DNA from: Apiosordaria backusii
Taxonomy: Eukaryota > Ascomycota > Sordariomycetes > Sordariales > Lasiosphaeriaceae
NCBI GenBank assembly: GCA_030549205.1
Contig: JAUKTV010000003.1
Location: 558,001 to 622,000, forward strand
Length of the DNA stretch: 64,000 bases
Direction of reading: 5' to 3'
Shown here: positions 44,401 through 55,370 of the stretch, piece after piece
How positions within the stretch are numbered: the stretch's first letter is position 1
How the letters are laid out: every line of letters begins with the position of its first letter
Made by a program: the position numbers and the translations under genes
Notes under the pieces: model-generated
The model's input: the letters and a program-made list of their open reading frames with translations, nothing else
The model's database searches: none
What the model was told of the DNA's origin: nothing

Positions 44401-45187
44401 TATTCTTTAAGACCGCTCAATTGTCTTTGGAGGCTTCTCGCCTATCTCTTAGCGCTTCTAGACTATCTTTTAGGGCCTCTTGACTATCTTTTGAGGCACC
44501 TGTTTGCTTGTCCACGACGTGCCAAACTAGGCCAATTCAACTGACAAGGTACAGATACTGCAACCACATCCACAAAACCCAGGAGCTCTCATCTTCCATC
44601 ACCTCCCCAACTTCCCCTCTCATCAACAAGAGAACGACGCCGACACCGACCAACCATCAATCTACCACACCCTCCTCAGTCTCTACCTTCGCCCGCCGAA
44701 ACCCCACGAACCCAACCTCGGTCCTGCTCTTGACCTCCTATCTAAGCACGGCTCCCGCCTCCCTGCCACTTCGACCTTATCCTTGGTGCCTGACGACTTG
44801 CCGGTATCACAGCTAGAATCTTATTTCAGGGGCAGGATGAGAAGTGCGAATAGCGCGGTAAACGAGACACGGGTGATGGCGGGGCTGCGGAGGACGAGCC
44901 ACTTGGCGGCTCAGGCGCTGCTGTACTTGGGAGATGGGATACCGGGGGGGCAGGCGGGGAGGAACAGGAGGGTGGTGATTGGGGAGGAGAAGATGTGCGG
45001 GGGGTGTCATAAGCGGTTGGGGAGGAGTGTGGTGGCGGTGATGCCGGATAATAGGGTGGTGCATTATGGTTGTTTGGGGAGGTCGAAAGGGACGGCAGGA
45101 GCAGGGGAGAGGCCGATGAGTCCGGGGAGTGTGGTGTCGAGTAGTGGGATGAGTGGGAGTACGTTGAGGGGGTGGGGGAGGGTGTAG
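41433..45187 (+). CDS. VPS39: Vacuolar HOPS-complex subunit Vps39/Vam6 (CNH and clathrin-repeat protein)
   Basis: Exons 41433-41514, 41571-44033, 44104-44212 and 44555-45187. The N-terminus (MLSAFTARPIIELKQRDKSK, then DRVLVGLNTGSLRIYRV) is a citron-homology (CNH) beta-propeller; the middle carries the Vps39 helical repeats (LDEAISVLGMLEDALL, EALNLLRKFGSC, VIYVFKMKDYAKAEEYCN). The C-terminus has LVPDDLPVSQLESYFRGRMR and a Cys/His finger-like end (EKMCGGCHKRLGRS...VVHYGC). Vps39 tethers vacuoles through Rab7/Ypt7 in HOPS. Two oddities: intron 3 is 342 nt because of an inverted-repeat insertion, and exon 4 needs a -1 frame change near 44583 (YCNHIHKTQ to ALIFHHLPNF) that no GT-AG intron explains. 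Either an assembly error or a real lesion; about 1,095 residues if corrected. Confidence 0.85.
44248..44521. mobile_element. MITE-like inverted-repeat insertion in VPS39 intron 3
   Basis: The ends are CACGTTGTGGACA and the inverted TGTCCACGACGTG (12 of 13 match). A second, longer inverted match lies inside: AAGATAGGCGAGAAGCCTCC on the left against GGAGGCTTCTCGCCTATCTC on the right, extending through ACAAT. About 274 bp, no coding capacity. Units of about 21 bp starting CTATCTYTTAG/CTATCTTTTGAG repeat near the right end. I see no flush target-site duplication. A non-autonomous DNA transposon is the likeliest identity. Confidence 0.7.
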
Positions 45188-45351
45188 TTTTTGGTGTTGC
45201 ATGGGTTTAAAGTACTGAGGTGGTGTTAGAGGGGGTATCTAGAAGTAGTGAAGAATGGAGAGGGGCATACCATGATTATTCAAACTACACGCAATGCCCG
45301 CCGTGTCTGCTGTTGCGCAATATACATCATTATTTTGATTATATATGATGC

Positions 45352-45630
45352 TCAATCCTCCTCGACGACCTCCTCGCCGTAGTTTTCTTCTTCCTTGTCA
45401 GTCCCGTTTATTGCTGCGCCGTTGCGGGCGTTGTCTTCTTCCATTCTCTCGGTGAGTTCCTTGTTGACGCGGTCTTGGAGGGAGAGGGCGGATTGTCGGA
45501 GCTGGGAAAGGTATTGTTGTTTGCTCTCTACGGCGTCGGTGGAGGTAGGGGGTGATTGGGGGAGGGAGACGGTGAAGGGGGCGTTTGTTTCGGAGGTGTA
45601 GGAGACGGAAAGGGAGGGAGTGGTGGACAT
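45352..45630 (-). CDS. GON7: EKC/KEOPS complex subunit Gon7
   Basis: 92 residues. The core QYLSQLRQSALSLQDRVNKE and LTERME matches the Gon7 helix (yeast version of the same shape: YL.QLR..L..LQD..N..LT.RME), and the C-terminus is acidic (GEEVVEED). Gon7 is a small, partly disordered subunit of KEOPS, which makes the t6A modification of tRNA and affects telomeres. ATG 45630 has a good context. Convergent with VPS39 (165-bp gap). Small and low-complexity, so some doubt remains. Confidence 0.72.
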   Translation of the reverse strand: MSTTPSLSVSYTSETNAPFTVSLPQSPPTSTDAVESKQQYLSQLRQSALSLQDRVNKELTERMEEDNARNGAAINGTDKEEENYGEEVVEED

Positions 45631-46335
45631 TTTGGTTATTTAGTTTGGAGGACGATGGGGGGAAGGGTGACTGTGGTGAAACGTGGTGACAGTTGAGCAG
45701 ATTGCGGGGTGTTGGTGAGCGTGGTCGGAAAAGGTGATTGTGGTGGATAGAATGCCGAGAAATTGCCCCGCTTTGTGAGTGGTGAGGGGAGGGATATTGG
45801 GACTGTGTCAGGGTTGGGTATGGCTGTTACTAGAGGGCACAGGGGGCAAAAATGAGGGGTGATGTTGGATTAAGCTAGCTGATTGTATACTCGATGTAGA
45901 ATTTATTTCAGCGTGTTGTTTCTGATAAATCTTGAGACAGGATTGACTGGAGGAGAGCTCTGACTATGAAGCAGCTTTCTCCGGGGTTAGGGTTCTCTGG
46001 GTATGTATGTACCAGTTTGAATATCCGCCTCGTCGGATCAGTTCCGTCATATGCAGCAGGGGTCCTGGGAACGCAACGCTTCGCAAGCGACGCTTGTGAA
46101 AGGCTTGTTACTATGACCTGTTTCCAGGGCAAAAGAAACGGCTGCCGCTCTCTGTCCTAGTCTCCAATTCAAGAAGATTTTCTCCAACTACCTGAAGAAT
46201 ATCCCAAAGAAATCGCCGTACTAGCGGCAGACACAGACATCCAGTGCCGCAGCAGCCAAGATGTAACACATCCTGGCCCATCATACCCAGCACAGCTCGA
46301 AACCGACTATCAAAGTATCATCTTACCTTAACCCC
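45631..46335. other. Divergent promoter interval GON7 / HbrB with a telobox-like motif
   Basis: GGGTTAGGGTT at 45984-45994. No gene. Confidence 0.4.
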
Positions 46336-49300
46336 ATGCAGCCATCCAGATCCACAGGGACCCCAAGGGCCCCAGGGAGCTTCTCGCCCCTTCCCGGAAC
46401 CAATGCCAACTCAACAGCAGCGAGTCCCGACCTGCCACGACCGAGACCACCACGACGGCAGGAGTCGGCGACGTCAACAACCGAGGAGCTGAATATCCCA
46501 AAGGCCAGAGGCGCCGTACCGTCCCCCACACCCATCTACACTAGCTTCGCCAACAGCAGCAGCACCGCCAGCCTACAGAACTTCTCACGACCTACCCTAT
46601 CGATCGCCGCTGCTGCCGCCGCTCGCTCCGTCGCGGGAACACACTCTCCTGCAGATACAATTTCACGAAACGGGCCGTCGCCCTTGACACTCCCACCAGC
46701 CTCCTCCACCTCCCCCGCGACATCCACATTCTCTTCGAGGGTCGTCAGTCACGCGCGCAAACACTCGCAGAATGCGGGCATGTTTGAGCCTACCCTACCG
46801 TCGACAAGCACCTCGAACCTCTCGCAAATCGGGCTGGCGCATCAGCCCTCCCCCAAGATCGGCCCGAGCCCGACGCCTCACAGGGAGATGTCGGCAAGTC
46901 AGATTGCCGCGCAGGCGGCTGTGATGAACCATCAAAGTCAGCAGCAACAACAACAACAACAGCAGGCGCAGGCGCAACAACAATCGCAACAACATCAACG
47001 AAATCAGTCCCCGCATAATAACCGACAGCGCTCGTCTACCCTCCCAATGCCGGGGTCAGAACAAGAACCACCACCTCCCCCGGCGAAGAGAGGAAGCGGC
47101 GGTCCGATGAATATGAACCCCCCGATGCTGAGCCTGACGGAAGCGAGCGGGCCTCGCGATAACGCCTTTGGGGGGCAGACGTATCATAATGGTTTGCTGG
47201 GGAACCACACGCTAGCTGCCACCGCGGCGGCGAATCTGGTGTTTCCGAGGTCGGCGCAGACGTCCCCGGGGTTGCCGACGCAGCAACAATCGGGGATGGG
47301 ACCTCCTCCTCCGCCACCGCCGCCGCCGGCGTCGGAAAAGCCGGTCAAGTCGGAAAAGTCAAAGGTGCCGAAGCTGTTTTCGAGGCCGGTGAAGATTGGG
47401 GGGAAGAGCAGTAGTAGTAGTGACGTGAAAGAGAAGCCATTACCGAGTCCGGGAAAGGTGCCGCATCCTTTTGCTGGGTTGCAAAGGGGAAATTTTAGTA
47501 CTACGAGTTTGGATTCGACGTCGCAGTCGTTTTATAGTTTGCCGAATTCGAGTTCGGCTACGATTAGGCCGGCGGATGTGCCTGGTGGTGGGGGGGATAG
47601 GGACGGGGGGAAGGAGAAGGAGAAGAAGCATCATTTCTTGTCGAGGCAGAAGCACAAGTTGAAGGATGAGTATCATTTGGCGCTGTCGTCGGCGATGAGC
47701 AATTCGAGGCCGACGGACCCGAGCGCGCCGAGTAGTTTGTATAATTTCAATATTCCGCAGAGTCCGGCGCCGAGTTCGACGGGGTTTAGCAGTGCGGGGT
47801 TTAAATCTGGTTTGGACCTGCGGCATGGTGGGCGGGCGTTGAGGGAGAAGAAGAAGGAGGAGAAGGGGCTGGATGATGCTTCTAGTTCTGGGGTGGGGAG
47901 CGAGTGGCCTGGTCCGAGTAGTGTTTCGGGGTCGAGTGGTGTCACGGCTCCGTCGCTGTATCTGAACGAGCCGTTTGACAGCCATAAATATGGGTTGAAT
48001 AACATGACGCATGATGATGCGTGGCCGTTTTTGAAGGCGAAGTTGTTGGTGGTGTTTGAGGCGGAGGATTTGAGGCTGCCGGTGGAGGATATTAATCGGG
48101 TGGTGACGATGCATATACAGTGGTGTTTGGCGAGGAGGAGTCCGAATATTATTGTGGATGATCTGAGGGAGTTGCTGACGACGGGGTTTTCGAGCTTGGA
48201 TCAGACGTTGAGGAAGACGGCGGAGGATAAGCTTATTCCTTCGCTGGTTGAGCTGTGGATTTTTACGTTTACGGTGATACTGCCGTATATGCAGGCGGTG
48301 TTTTTACCGCTGGATCTGGAATTTGCGGGACATGGGCCGTTGATGACGGCGGAGCAGGCGAGGGATTTTTGGGGGGGGATTCCCACCGGCGGCGGTGGTG
48401 GTGGTGGTGGTTCTGGCAAAGAAAAGTTCCCCCCTTCTTCTGAATCAAGCACCACCCAACCCGGTCAAGGGGTACCTGTCTCCCCTGCGAGCTCGGTATT
48501 GGAAGTCAGGAGGTTGGTGTTGCTTGCCTTCAGGGACATTGTCATCCTTCCCAGGTACGACACGCTCAAGTCCATGTTTTCGAGGTTGTCGCTCGAGTTC
48601 CTCCCGCAGATATTGGCGGCTAATGCGTTGGCTTCGCCGCCGTTGCCGATACCGAGTCCGGGGTTTCACAACCAGGGGATTAACTCGCAGTTGTTGTCCG
48701 GTTCTCCGGGCGGGGGGAGTGATCAATATCTGGTGTCGAGCAGTTCCCTTCCTACAAGCACGACTCTCACAGCAGGGAAGTCTGCGCCTTTAGACCCGGC
48801 AACGGCGAGTTATAACTCGACGACTACGACGTTGTTTGGGGAGGGGAGCATAGCAGGCAACCGCTCCCGCGCTATTTCTAATGTTTCGTACGGGAGTGAT
48901 GGTGCGGCGCCCAATCAGTTCAGTCGCCCGTTTACGCCGTCTAGCCTCAACGCGTTGGGTGTTGTGGGGGGGATAGGAGCGGGGGTTGGGGGGGCGAGCG
49001 TGCTGTCGTCTTCTCTGGCGGCGATAACGCATGGCGCTGCGCCCAGTGTGCATAGTCATAGCCACAGGGATCAAAATATTGAGGATTCGAAGCAGGTGAC
49101 GGAGCTAGGGGGGAGAATGCTGCAGTGTATGAGCGTGCTCGCGTCGATTGGGGTGGGTGGAATCGGGGTTGGGGTCGGGGGTGGCGAGGGAGAGCAACAG
49201 CAGCAGGAGGAAGAGGGAAACAAAAAGGTGGAGGAGCTGTGTAAATTGCTGAAGCTGAATTGGTTGGGGAGGGGAAGGACGGGGAGGAACAGGAGGGGGT

Positions 49301-49413
49301 TGGTCGGGGGGAGGGTGAAGAGGGGAGGTTCGGGGACGGGGCAGGTGCTGAACTTGGGTGGGATGGGGTTGGGAATTGAGGGGGGGATAAGGGAGGAGGG
49401 AGTTGTTGGTTAG
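46336..49413 (+). CDS. TORC2 subunit of the HbrB/Bit61 (Protor-like) family
   Basis: A single 1,025-codon frame. Residues 1-540 are disordered and Ser/Pro/Gln-rich with a poly-Gln run and poly-Pro. The HbrB domain follows at about 540-770: FDSHKYGLNNMTHDDAWPFL, VEDINRVVTMHIQWCLARR, LIPSLVELWIFTFTVILPY, QAVFLPLDLEF, then a Gly-rich insert and LEVRRLVLLAFRDIVILPRY, the end of the domain. The C-terminal region is Gly/Ser-rich. HbrB (named for hyperbranching in Aspergillus) is a component of TOR complex 2, controlling polarity and the actin cytoskeleton. Base composition changes along the gene from C-rich to strongly G-rich sense strand. Start ATG 46336 is the first in frame. Confidence 0.85.
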   Translation: MQPSRSTGTPRAPGSFSPLPGTNANSTAASPDLPRPRPPRRQESATSTTEELNIPKARGAVPSPTPIYTSFANSSSTASLQNFSRPTLSIAAAAAARSVAGTHSPADTISRNGPSPLTLPPASSTSPATSTFSSRVVSHARKHSQNAGMFEPTLPSTSTSNLSQIGLAHQPSPKIGPSPTPHREMSASQIAAQAAVMNHQSQQQQQQQQQAQAQQQSQQHQRNQSPHNNRQRSSTLPMPGSEQEPPPPPAKRGSGGPMNMNPPMLSLTEASGPRDNAFGGQTYHNGLLGNHTLAATAAANLVFPRSAQTSPGLPTQQQSGMGPPPPPPPPPASEKPVKSEKSKVPKLFSRPVKIGGKSSSSSDVKEKPLPSPGKVPHPFAGLQRGNFSTTSLDSTSQSFYSLPNSSSATIRPADVPGGGGDRDGGKEKEKKHHFLSRQKHKLKDEYHLALSSAMSNSRPTDPSAPSSLYNFNIPQSPAPSSTGFSSAGFKSGLDLRHGGRALREKKKEEKGLDDASSSGVGSEWPGPSSVSGSSGVTAPSLYLNEPFDSHKYGLNNMTHDDAWPFLKAKLLVVFEAEDLRLPVEDINRVVTMHIQWCLARRSPNIIVDDLRELLTTGFSSLDQTLRKTAEDKLIPSLVELWIFTFTVILPYMQAVFLPLDLEFAGHGPLMTAEQARDFWGGIPTGGGGGGGGSGKEKFPPSSESSTTQPGQGVPVSPASSVLEVRRLVLLAFRDIVILPRYDTLKSMFSRLSLEFLPQILAANALASPPLPIPSPGFHNQGINSQLLSGSPGGGSDQYLVSSSSLPTSTTLTAGKSAPLDPATASYNSTTTTLFGEGSIAGNRSRAISNVSYGSDGAAPNQFSRPFTPSSLNALGVVGGIGAGVGGASVLSSSLAAITHGAAPSVHSHSHRDQNIEDSKQVTELGGRMLQCMSVLASIGVGGIGVGVGGGEGEQQQQEEEGNKKVEELCKLLKLNWLGRGRTGRNRRGLVGGRVKRGGSGTGQVLNLGGMGLGIEGGIREEGVVG

Positions 49414-52400
49414 ATTGGGCGAGGTAAACAAAGGGGAAGGGAGGGGGAATGCAATACGATACCATTGTGCGAGTTTTTCTTGGGTTTGGATTTGGCAACG
49501 GGGAAATAACAACAAAAAGACGAAGGGGGCATGGCGGGCGTTGGAAGAAGGGAGGGAAAGGAAAGGAAACGGTGCACATGGATTACGATGGTTTAGGTTG
49601 GTTGGGGGAGTTTATGGGGGTGGGTTGATGGATGAACAATAGGCAGATAAGGTAGATGGGTGGGTGGACGGATGGAGCGAATGGGAAAAAGGAAAGTGTT
49701 GAACAACAGTACAAACATACCTAGCACACAAGCACAAACGTAGCGAGCGAGCAGAAAGAAGATTCTTATTGGAAATACCCTAGCAAGAACCCAAATTGAG
49801 GATGTTTTCCGCCCATCTTGTGCATGTTCCCATCGCGAAAGTAGGGCATATTGAGTTACTTGTATGTATATATATCTATCAGTAGAGCTTCATTCTGACA
49901 AGTCTTGTCTTCGACATCGAATGCAGGACATATGTTGACATTGAGTGTTGCCCCAGTCAAAAGAAGCACGACGTCCAACAGCAACTCGGAGCTCGGAGCT
50001 TGACCAAGAGCTAGCTCGGCCCTTTGATGCCCCGAAACAACGGACAAGGACGGACCCTGCTCGGTCTCGGTCCCTCCGAGAGGCGTTTGTACGACCGATG
50101 CAGTCCGGCAGCATCCGGGACGGAAGCGGACAAGACGGACACTTTGACTACGATTCGTGGATGAGGCTGAAAAGTCGCAGACAACAGGTTTCACGCAAGG
50201 CCGAGTCACCATGGCAACGAAGAGAAGAACGCAGAAGTTGACAGAATAATCATGTATTATAGCTATGGAAAACATTGGCAATGCCAAAGAATCGAGACCT
50301 GAAAACCAGAACAGAATGTTAGCGACTGGTTTCGACAATCAAAATGCTCAAAATAATGACTGTGTTTGATTCTGTAAAATCATACATCCAAGGAAGTATT
50401 GCTCCCTCATCTGTCCCGAAATAGGCTTCTAGGTGGGACTCAAGTGGAAACTGCGAATGTGGGAAAGTTTGAATCATGGTAGAATCGGGGTGTAGTGTTG
50501 TCAAATGCTGTGGGCGAGGAAGTGAACTGACCTTTTGTGGTGGTTGAGTTATGCGAAGTCGCTGTGATGTTAGTCGAAAAGTTTGAAGAGAAAAAAAAAA
50601 GTAGAGGCGGAAATTTATGCTCTGAAATCTCTGTTTTTTTAGGTCAGTGCTCAAGCTCGACAAGTGAAAAACTCTTCAAATATCGATGTGCTTCAAGCTG
50701 TGTGTCAGACAAAATTACTGGCAAGCAACAAGCCAGCCCCCGTAGGAGCAAGCCCGAAACAGACTAGTTTTCTTCATGGTCGATTCAGTTGGGAAAAGAA
50801 GACATTTCAGAAGTTGTCATCATTCGACAGCGAGAAGCAGCAGTCGATATCCAGAAGAGGGAGAATGAAAGAAGGTGAGAGTGGCTTACCTCGTAGCCTC
50901 GAGCGCTTTGGTGCCTCCGGCAGCAGCTCCAGCCGCGTTCCCAAACAACCCAGCCCTCCCAGCCTGGACTCGACCCGCTGGCTGCTCGTTAAGTAACACT
51001 GCAAGACACGCGCGTTCAGAAGCAGAATTGCTTCTGAAATGCGCTGCGAGTCCAGCAGTCGAGCCGAAAGTCGCTCTCGCGGCCTGCCAGGAGAGCAGAG
51101 CCAGGATTGGAATGGTTGAGAAGTTGGTTGGTGGAAGAAGAGAATTGAAAGTCGAAGCCGCTGCAGAAGTTGAAGAAATACCCCAATGGTCAGATAGCGA
51201 TAAGGAAATTTTTGGGTGGAGCGGTGGGGTGCGTCGAACCTGAGTGTGGGGCCGCATTTGCTTCCGTATGCCGAGTCACGTGCCTCTTGCTTCAGGTCGC
51301 ACCCCAAAAATAGGTGCATGCCGAAATGGCGAAGCGGCGCAATCTGCTTATGTATCGCTGTATACGAATCTCACCTGTCTGTCCGCAATGTCGGGCGATA
51401 GTAACAAGAAAGTCGCAGCTCGACTCTCGTGGAGAGACCTGAGATGCGAGGATTCTTCATCCGGCTTTTTTTGAGTGTCTGTGAGCCTTGGCCCCCGATC
51501 AGATGAGGGTTGCGCTTCTTGCAGGTTACATCCGACTTGCACCTAAGCATAGTATCGGTGCGGATCAACCTTGATCCTCTGGGCAGGAATGTCAGTGCCA
51601 GCCCCGATACTTGCACATCTCACTCTCTGGGCACCAATCAAAGTTTGCGATTTCGCTGTATCGGGAACAGGCTCCCGCTCTAAAAGGCTGGCCAGATCCC
51701 CCAGCTGGGCTCAGCATTCGAACGCTCTGGCTCTGCTGGTCCTGATCGGTGCCCAGGATCTCTCTCCCTCTGCGACCCTCCAACGCCTCACCGGCTGCAC
51801 CTCTGTCTGCAACACTTCGGCTCCCCTGAGCGTCCCGGTTTCCACACGGCCCCCCGTGCCCTGGAGCTGCGCGCTTCCTTTTTTCAGGTTACTACTTTCT
51901 ACTCTCTGATGCCATGTCGCTGTGAACAAATCACTCATTTTCTTACTATTACTCGTGTCTTGATTATTATCTATTTCCATTTCTATCTATCTCCAGGTAG
52001 CACAGGGCTTGCAGCAGGCCAGACAGGGTCTTGCGACGGCGGAGAGATTTGACGTGCTGCCAGTAATCAATTTTCAATCGGGCAACTCTGGATTTCTCTA
52101 CAAGACCTTCTCCCACCACTCCCAACCCCCCGTCCTGCAACCAAACCAAGAACTCCACAATTCACCACCTCCGTCCACGACACGTCGTCGCCGCCGCAGC
52201 ACTCGTCGACGTCGCCCGTTGAACGACCAAACGCCCCAACGTTTCCTGCTGTTTTTGATTGTTCACGGATACTCCCAGCCACATCGATTCTGGCCTAGCT
52301 CACCAGGCATTTGCTGCCGCTGATCCTTTGGTCGTTGCTTTTTTTGGGGGCGTCGCACCATTCGCGACAGGTTCCGCCCATCACACTCCAGCTCCTGCAC

Positions 52401-52670
52401 GCCCCGCGATACCGTCATTTTATTACCATCTTGTCTGTCGCGATCGCCCGCACAGCTGCCCCGATCCCGATAACGAAGGGCCTCGACGCCCAGGCTACCG
52501 TACCGTCGAGTCGGCACGCGTGCGCTGTCCGCGTTAGGTTAGGTGACTGCCCGCCACCGGACCCGTTCCGCGGCACCCAACAACCTCTTCGCTACTTTTT
52601 ACCTCGCATGCGATAACGCGGAGGAACCCGACGTCGATATCCACGCCGTGGGTAATCGGCTGCTTCGGAG
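49414..52670. other. 3.2-kb gap upstream of the PtaB-like gene
   Basis: Many short open frames, none convincing. The segment 51900-52670 is C/T-rich and probably the long 5' leader of the downstream gene, as is common for fungal regulators. No tRNA-type B box noticed. Confidence 0.4.
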
Positions 52671-55370
52671 ATGATGGCCTTTTCGCCGCACCCCGGCGGG
52701 ATGCAGCAACATCCAGGTGCTCCTCCCGGCCACCCCATGGCTCCCGGCATGGCACACAACCCTAGTCAACCAGGCGCGACACCAGGAGGAATACCGCACA
52801 ACATGATGGGACACATGGGCGTGTCGGGCCCGGCTCCTCAGATGAACGCTGCCGCTCTCATGGGTGGTATGCCGCCCGGGGGTGGCCACCCAAACGCCCA
52901 TGGCATGCCACACTTGAATCCGGCGCAGGCGCAATTATACCAGCAACAGCAAATAGCTGCCGGCATGTGTATGTCATCTCCCCAGAAGACAGGGCCGCGG
53001 TTTAGAGACACATGCTAACTAGCTCGTTCAGACGCGCACAACCCAGCTATCCAGCAACAACTTCAGCAGCAGAGGTTAGCCGAGCTTCAGCTGCAACAAC
53101 GCCAACGGCAGGCAATGATGCAGCAAGCAGGTCAATACAACAGCATGAATGCCGTACAGATGGGCATACCGCTGGGGCAGATGAATCAGATGAACCCTGC
53201 TCATATTGCAGCGATGAGGGGGAGGATGCCGGTAGCTCTCCCCGCACACCTTCAACAGGCGCAGCTAGCTCAACACCAACAGGCACAATCCATGAACGTA
53301 AGGATACACTCCTGACCACCACGATACAAGGCCCAAGGCGGAGAAAGTGTGTAGGTACTCTGGCAGAAGTAGATGCTAACGCAACCGCAGCAGCACGTCA
53401 ACATGGCCCAGCAGATCGCCATCCAGCAGCAACAGCAGCAACAGCTTAATCAGATGCAAGCAGGCAATAACCATGGGCAGATGAACCCCCAGCAGATGAA
53501 CATCCAACAAGCGCAACTGGCCGCCATGCAGCAAGCTCAACAGGCTCAACAGCAGCAGCAAGCCCAGCAGCAAGCGCAACAGCATGCCCAGCAACAAGCG
53601 GCTCAACAACAAGCCCAGCAAGGCCAGCAACCACAACAGCCTCAGCAGCAACCACAACAGCAGCCTCAACCACCACAACAACCAGGTCAGCCACAACGGC
53701 AAGCTACCCCATCGCAGGGCGGCGGACCCGGAGCCAACGGACAGGCACCGACTCCGGGACCTACCCAAGGTCCTACGCCACAACCTAACCCTCAGCAACA
53801 ACCTCAAGCCCCGCCCCAAACACCGCAGACCACACAAGGTCAACAAATCCAACTAGTAGCCCAAGCTCAACACGCCGCCCAGGCCCAGGCCCAAGTGCAG
53901 GTGCAAGCTCAGGCTCAGGCACAAGCTGTCCATGTCGCCCAGGCTCAACAGGCCCAACAAGCTGCCGGGCTGGCTTTGATGCAACAGAAGCGCAACGGAA
54001 TGGAATTGAAAGGCCAGTGTCTGCTGAAGTTGATGCAGTTCAGTGAGCATCTGAGCGGCTTTCCAGTACGTCCATTCTCCTACGCATTGGAATAAGGTTA
54101 ATGTCTTTGTCGGCTAATACTCGTTTTTCAGGGGCCAAAGGGTCAAGATGACTTGAGCTACTGGAATGACTTTGTCAAGCTGTTCTTTTCGCATAAAGGT
54201 GTCTTCAAGCACACTCTGCTGGAGCGGTCTCCCGAGGGCCAGGTGGAAAAGCAATATGAGATCCAGTATTCTGCTCTTCCCCGCTACTTCCACACCCACT
54301 TTGACAGCGGGGTAAAGACGATGCAGTTGATCCTGGAGAAAGGGACAACAGATCGTCCGCTGCCAAACGACTGCCACTTTATCGAGAATACCAAGGCTAG
54401 CCTTGTGTACTGGTTTGAAGACAACTCCCACGTAAGCTCTCACCAATCGGGTGTAGTTGGAGAAAGTGCTGACATATATGGGATAGTTGGTCGCCAATGG
54501 CATTCTCCGGGCCCAGTTTGATAACGAGCAAAAGTTCGAGCTCCTTGAATTCATCACAAAAAACCACGAAGAATACATGTCTCGAAGCGTAGTTATTCAC
54601 GCCGCCAGGCCAGCCCACAACTGGGTCAAGGAGTGGCACACTCTTAATCCGGCGGACAGCAAGCAATCTCCAGAAATGAGCAAAAAAGTCAAGACAAAGC
54701 CAATCAAGACTCCGGCGGGACCCCCGCCAGATCTTGAGCTGCCGCAGTCCTATGTCTCACAGACAAGAGGAGTGACGGAGTCCGTGTATCAGTTTCTTGA
54801 GGTACGTGCATCGCCATTTCTTGAAATTGTTTGGCGCTGACATGATTATTCCCAAAGATGTCGGAGATTATGGGTCAAATGACGCCATTGTTTGACTTTT
54901 TCCATGCTCATCCTGGAATTGCGCCATATGCTGCCTTGGAGCAATATGTCAACCGGATCAACTCGGGTGGTCAGCAAATGATGAACGGACAGCCCATGCC
55001 CCAGGGCGGGCCAAGGACTCCCAGCTTCGGCCAGTTCCCGATGGGCGCCAGCCCGGCCATGGCCAACATTGGACTGCCGGGATCTCCCCACATCATTGGC
55101 AGCCCAGCGCCTGGGCAGCTTGCGGCACCCGTGATGCAGCACCAGATGAGCCAGCCGGGAACCAGCTCGAGCGGTCCCAGCGCCAACACGTCGCCAGCTC
55201 AGGGCAACAAGAGGAGAAGGTCGGCCATTAAGGAAGAAGACACGCCTCAGTCTGCCCCAACGCCGGCTGCTATGGGAACCCCACAAATGAATGGAGTCGG
55301 GATTCCAGGGAAAGGGAAACAGCCGCCAACACCGAGGATGCAAAAACGGATGAAGGGCAATCCCGCCTGA
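52671..55370 (+). CDS. PtaB/Ldb1-type LIM-binding transcriptional co-regulator
   Basis: Six exons: 52671-52968, 53032-53297, 53391-54065, 54132-54431, 54487-54801 and 54858-55370; all phases agree, 788 residues. The N-terminal half is Gln/Met/Pro-rich with long CAG/CAA runs. The Ldb1-type domain follows: LKLMQFSEHLSGFP, DLSYWNDFVKLFFSHKGVFK, IQYSALPRYFHTHFDSG, KTMQLILEKGTTDR, LVANGILRAQFDNEQKFELL, HEEYMSRSVVI. The C-terminus has an NLS-like NKRRRSAIKEE. In known fungi PtaB-type proteins partner with Som1/Flo8-type factors in adhesion, conidiation and virulence traits. Intron signals are standard (GTATGT, GTAAGG, GTACGT). High confidence in family, role by analogy. Confidence 0.87.

Noticed and set aside
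49856..51909. Several 60-170-codon frames upstream of the PtaB-like gene
   Set aside because: None has a recognisable domain, intron structure or consistent composition; the region is better read as intergenic or leader.
53376..53852. Leu-rich minus-strand frame in the PtaB-like gene
   Set aside because: Complement of CAG/CAA repeats gives poly-Leu; no independent support.
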